A DNA stretch of 64,000 bases from Odobenus rosmarus divergens (Eukaryota; Chordata; Mammalia; Carnivora; Odobenidae), in NCBI RefSeq assembly GCF_000321225.1, contig NW_004451010.1, positions 1,145,863 to 1,209,862 of the forward strand. The letters run 5' to 3'. This document shows positions 54,501 through 60,500 of the stretch, one piece after another; positions within the stretch are counted from its first letter, which is position 1, and each line of letters starts with the position of its first letter. Position numbers and translations under genes: made by a program. The notes under the pieces were generated by a model. That model was not told the origin of the DNA and did no database searches. It saw only the letters and a list, made by a program, of their open reading frames with translations.

Positions 54501-57500
54501 AAATGACAATTATCTATAATACTACCTCTCAAGAGAGAGCCTCTATTAAGAGTGTGCTCTATTTCCTCTATCGCAACCTGTCTTCTCATTTTCTTCTCGT
54601 TTTTATCACCACCAGCTTCCACAGTCCCAGTCTCAGCTCTGCATCTACTACCAAAACTTCCTCCCCCAACTCTCCCTCCCAAGGTCCCGGAGTCCACTCT
54701 CTTCTTCTCCAGACCCTATACGCCTAGACGTCCTGACATCTTTTCTCTTACTGCTCAGCAGATGTGCTAGCAAGTGGAGAAGTGCATGTGGCCTCTCAGA
54801 GTGGAATTTGGGGCTTATTTTCCTACAGAAATATTTACCCCCCCCCCAGTGGCTCTATGACACAATTATTCAGGTAATTTGAGGGCAGGGTTAATGACCA
54901 TACCCATAACGCTGAGTATATGTAGAAATATATTCCAAATTGTAGTCAGTTGGCAAAATAAACATTTGGAATGCAAGTTGTTCATAAATTAGGGACAAAC
55001 TGCCATTTTTCTCTCCTTGGGAGTTGGAAATGGGGTTGCTGAGATCCAAACTAAGGTGTCTGCACTCTTACTACCATGCTATACTTTCTCTCATGTGTGG
55101 ACACAGCAGAGCACAGGAGAGGGTCCTGCTCCTTCCTCACACGTGGTCAGGAGGTGACAGATTACACTCCACAGGATGCAGTCAATGGCAGTTACTGACC
55201 TAGTAGCTGATAGAGTAGGAGCCAAAGACAGACTCAAGCTCTACATAACTCACTCCTCACAATCTTACTGTGTGTACAAGGAAGAGTCCCGTGCCCTACA
55301 GACCAGAGCCCTCAATATACATCAATTGCCCTGCATTTTTTAAAATAATTTTTTAGAAGATTTTATTTATTTATTTGACGGAGAGAGAGAGCGAGAGAGC
55401 GCAAGCACTAGCAAGGGGAAGCGGCAGGCAGAGGGAGAGGGAGAAGCAGGCTCCCCGCGGAGCAGGGAGCCCTGATGCGGGGCTCGATCCCAGGACTCCG
55501 GGATCATGACCTGAGCCTAAGGCAGACGTTTAACCGACTGAGCCACCCAGGTGCCCTGATTGCCCTGCATTTTGAAACAGAGCTAATTTAAATAACTCTT
55601 ATGTATTTCATCTGTACCATTTTTTTTTTTTACATTTTGGTTGCTATTTCCTTTTTAAAAGCAGTTTTATTGAGATATAATTGGCAAACAATAAACTGTA
55701 TATATTTAAAGTGTACAATTTAATAAACATATGCATATACCCATGAAGCCATGACCACAATTGAAGTAAAGAACACACCCATAATCCCCCAAAATTTCCT
55801 CCTGTCCCCTCCTCCCTGAACCCCTCCCGCACCTCTAGGCAACCACTGATCTGCTTTCTATTACTATAGCTTAGTTCACCTGTTATGGACTATTTATAAA
55901 TGCAATTACACAGTTTGTATTCTTTCTGTTTGTTTGTCTTCTTTTACTCAGCATAATTATTTTGAGATTCATTCATGTTGTTGCATGTAACAAATGGTTC
56001 ATTCCTTTACATTTCTGACTGGTATTCCATAAAAGAAAAGATCAATTAGGCAAAGATTTCTTAAGATTTATGACTTTGGGTATTGTATCTAGGAAATCTT
56101 TGCCTAATCCAAGGTCAAAAAGATTTTTTCCTATGTTTTCTTCCAGAAGTTTTATAATAGTTGGTTTTATATTAAGGTTTATGATCATTTTGAGTTAATT
56201 TCTGTATATGATGTGAAGTATAGATTGAAATTCTTTTTTTTTTTGCATATAGATATAAAATTGTTCCAGCATCATTTGTTGAAAAGACTGTCCTTTCTCC
56301 ACTGAACTGGCTTTGTGCTTTTTTGAAAATCCATTGACCATATATATGTCAGCCTACTTTGGGATTCTTCATTCTCACTCATTGGTCTATGTCTTTATAA
56401 TATCTTTTAAAAATAGTAACAACAGTTAGCGTGAACCGTCTTTGTGATGGCTCCACATAAGGAAGTGTGTGTGTACTAACTAACTTAACCTGCAATAATC
56501 TCATAAGGTAGTCTCTCAACCTTGTTTTTCAGACAAGGAAGCAGAGGCTCAGAGAGGTGAAGTCATTTGTGACCACACTGTCATTAAGTGTCATTAAGTG
56601 TCAATAATTATGAATTGAGCCAGGTCTAATTCCCAAGCCTGTGCTACTAATCACTTGTGGTAAACAGAATAGAGTCCCCCTGAACGTGTCCATGTCCTAA
56701 TCCCTGAAACCTGTGAATAAGTTACCTTATATGACAAAAGAGACTTGCAGATGTGACAAAGTTAGGGAAGCTGAGATGGGGAGATCATTGGGCCCCTGAG
56801 CAGGGCCCAAGCTAACCACAATGGTCCTTGTAAGAGGAAGGCAGGAGGGCCAAAGTCAAGGAAGGAGATGTGACAAAGCGGCAGAGGTCAAAGAGAGAAA
56901 GATTAGAAAATACTACACTGCTGGCCTTGAAAATAGAGGAAAGTGCCAAGAGTCCATGAATGCAGAGAGCCTTTAGCTGAAAAGGTAAGGAAGTGGACCC
57001 TCCCCTCAAAGCCTCCAGAAGGAACCAGCCCTGTTAATACCTTGACTTTGACCCAATGAAAGTAATGTCAGACTCCTGGTTTCCAAAATTGCAAGATAAT
57101 AAGCCATTTAATTTTTAAGTGTTTTAAGCCACGAAGTTTGTGGTAATTTGCAGCAATAGTCAATTAATACACCATGGATACTCTAACCTGTATTAAAGCA
57201 TGACTTAGAATTTGGGTAAATTATTTAATTTTGAGAGTCACAGCATCTCCATCTATGTCATGGCCATAATAATGCCTCCTTCACAGAGATAAACTGATGA
57301 GAGGAGCATGCCTGGCACAAAGGTGTTGCTCCATATATGTTAGCTAAATGTAAAAATTACATCTATTTTCTAGAAACCTCTAGACATTGCCCTTTAGACC
57401 CTTAGGCAACAGTTTTTTAGTTAGTTTGTCATTCCCTTGGTTCTTGGAAGGAAAGGGAATCCCAATTCCTTGGGGCATGAGCCACAAGCCCTGAGTGACA

Positions 57501-60500
57501 ATTGACAATGTCAGGACCCCACAGCAAGGAAGTCAGAGGGGTCCTAATGTTGCCCTGGAAGGTCTGGGGGGTAGAGGAGAGATGTTCTAGTATAAAGTAA
57601 ATCAACACCTACTTTCAAGTCTCACTACAACATACTGAGGTTTTGGGGGTTTTTTCTCCTTAAATAAATAGACATCTATTTTTCATCCCATTTACTTTCT
57701 GCAGAAATATCTCCATCAGGCCCCATTCTCAGGTTCATGGATTTTCTTGCCAGTCAACACATTTAGTCAAGACATATTTATTGAGCAACTACTATGTAAA
57801 ATCATGGTGTTGGTACTAGGGTTAGATTATCTAGAGGGGGAGACAGACATTAAACAGACAAATACACTCAGAAATACAGAAGTACAAATCATCACAAGCG
57901 CTATTTGGAGAAAACAGGGTGAAAGGTAGAACTTAGAACTAAGGAGAGTGGGAGTGGCTGTGGTCTCTTTAGATGAGAAGAAGAGGGAAAGCCATTTTTT
58001 CATTCATTTATTCAACAAATCAATCAACAAATATTTGCTGAGTGCTTATTATGTGTCAAGATCTCTTCTAGGCATTGGAGTACAGTGGTGTACAGGGAGT
58101 TTCTGTTCCCTGGGAGTACACGTGTGCATGTGCATGTGTGTGAGTGAGAGTGAGTGGGCACTACGACCAGCCAGGTATGTGTGAAAATAGATTATAAATG
58201 CATAAAGAAATAAATACAATCTTCATTATTCATGGATTTTGTATTTGCAGATTCACTTGCTAAAACTTATTTGTAACCCTGTGCTCGCTTTGGCAGCACA
58301 TGTACGAAGATTGGGATGATACAGAGAAGATTAGCATGGCCCCCCGTGCAAGGGTGACACACAGACTTGTGAAGTATTCCATATTTAAAAAACAAAACAA
58401 TACAAAAATGTGTAACCCCAACATCAGTAGTCACGGTGCTTTTACCATCATCAGTGGCCATGCTTACGGTGGCAAAAAGTCTGAGGTGCCCAATGTGCAG
58501 GTTCCCAGCTGAGGTCAAACAAGGTGATGCTCTCCATCTTGTATCAGCCCTCAAACCGTAAACGAGTGTCCTTCCCACTATTTAGTGCCATGTTTTTCAC
58601 ATTTTTGTACTTTTTCCGTTGGTGATTTTGCCGGTTAAAATGGCCCCCAAGCATAGTGCCGAAGTGCTGTCTAGCATTCCTAAATGCAAGAAGGCTGGGA
58701 TGCGCCTTATGGAGAAAATATGGGTCTTAGAAAAGCATCATTTAGACATGAGTTATAGTGCCGTTGGCCATGAGTTCAATGTTAATGAATCAACAATATA
58801 TATTAAATAAGGTGTCTTTAAACAGAAACACACATAAAACAAGTTTATGTATTGATTGGCTAATGAAAATGTTGTGACCAGAGGCTCAAAGGAACCTAAC
58901 TCTGTATTTACCCTAGGAAAAATAGCTCAGTATTTGCTAAGTCAGTGTTTGCAGCAACTGTATAGAACTTCCAAGAAAAACAAGAATTGACTGTACTTTA
59001 ATTTCAGAATTAGGGTAAGTGCTATGAAGGCAGTAAAATGGTACTAGGTGAAGGAGAGGTTAAGGAAGTCCTCTTGCAGAGGTGGGACTGGAGTCTAGAT
59101 CTGAATGTTGAAAAAGAGATAGATACATAAAGATCTGGGGGAAGCTCTATCCAGGTATCAGGAGTAGCAAGAGCAAAGACCCTGAGGCAGGAATAACTTT
59201 GATGTGCTCTGTGTTAAGCAAGGCTGGTGAGCTCTAGGTTGGGGTGGGGGGTGGGTCGGGGGGAGAGGAGAGAGACAGAGACAGAGAGAGATAAAGAAAG
59301 GAAGGCAGAACCAGGACTGGTATAATGGCAAAGTAAAGCCATGAGAGAGTTTAAGCAGGAAAGACACATGACCAGGTGGTGTGCAGAATAGATTGAAGGA
59401 GAGTGAGTGGAAGCAGTGATATCAGTTGGGGGCTAAGGAACTAACCCAGATGAGAGGTGTGGAGGTCTGGACTAAGGTTGCAGATGTGGACATAAGGTGA
59501 AGTGGATGGGATATATTTTAGAGGTGGAATGGTTTCAGTGGGGATGGGGAGGTGTTAAAGGGAGATAGATGTGAAAGAGGACTTTCAAGTTTTTGAGTGG
59601 TATATTCATTAATTCAATAAAGTATTTGGTGGGCAGTGTGCCCTGTTCCGGTGCCATTTACTGTCAGCTGACATCCCCCTGCCATCTCCACTATCCCTCT
59701 ACCACCCTGGCCCAAGCCACCACCTTCTCTTTCCTAGGTTCCTGCAGTAGCTTTCTGCCTGGTCTCTGCTTCTGTCCCTGAAGTTCTCAGCTAGGTAGCC
59801 AGGGTGACACTTTCAAAACAAGTCAGATCCCATCACTCCTCTGCTTAAATACCTCTTGAGTCACCTCCATCCTACATGACTCAAAATCAGAGCCCTTACA
59901 ACAGCCTACAAGGCTTTTAGATCTTCCTCCTCCCCAACCCTCACTGTTTCCTCTCTGTCTCTAAACATGAAGGGCATCACCTAAGTCCAATCTAAGAGGA
60001 AAGTTTCAACAACAACCAAAACAAAAGATCCTATTGGCATAAGAGTATTTAGCCTCTAAAAGTAGGAGCAACATTAACTTGGTTGTCTAAGTTCTAGTTT
60101 ATTTGCTTAAAAATTAGCCTCTTTACTTGAAATACTTGAATCTTACCATGAGGTACAGATAAATATTGCTCACAAGCCAGAGTCTTAAAAATATTATTCT
60201 AATGAAAGTAATAACTTGCAGACTAACAACACTTTCTAGTCTCTTCCATAACCATACCCTGTTAGATTTGTGAGAGACTGCTTGGTTCAAGTCTATTTCT
60301 CAGTTTGAAATTCTCTCTTCCACTCTTTTTATTCTTTTTTCAAAATTTTTCACTTTATATTCTAAGTGATATAATGTAATTTTAGCCCATGTACATCTTG
60401 ATCAATCACTTCAATTTGTATTTTTGTTTGCTCATTGCATATTAAAATATTATAAAACTGGGGTCATAAATTCTAAATTATATTTCCACTTACCCATTCT

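Noticed and set aside
58300..58578. Frames covering the U6-like sequence, and U6 as a working gene
   Set aside because: The frames cross U6 and Tigger sequence. U6 has substitutions at invariant positions, an A-rich tail and target duplication, and no upstream promoter, so it is a retrocopy.
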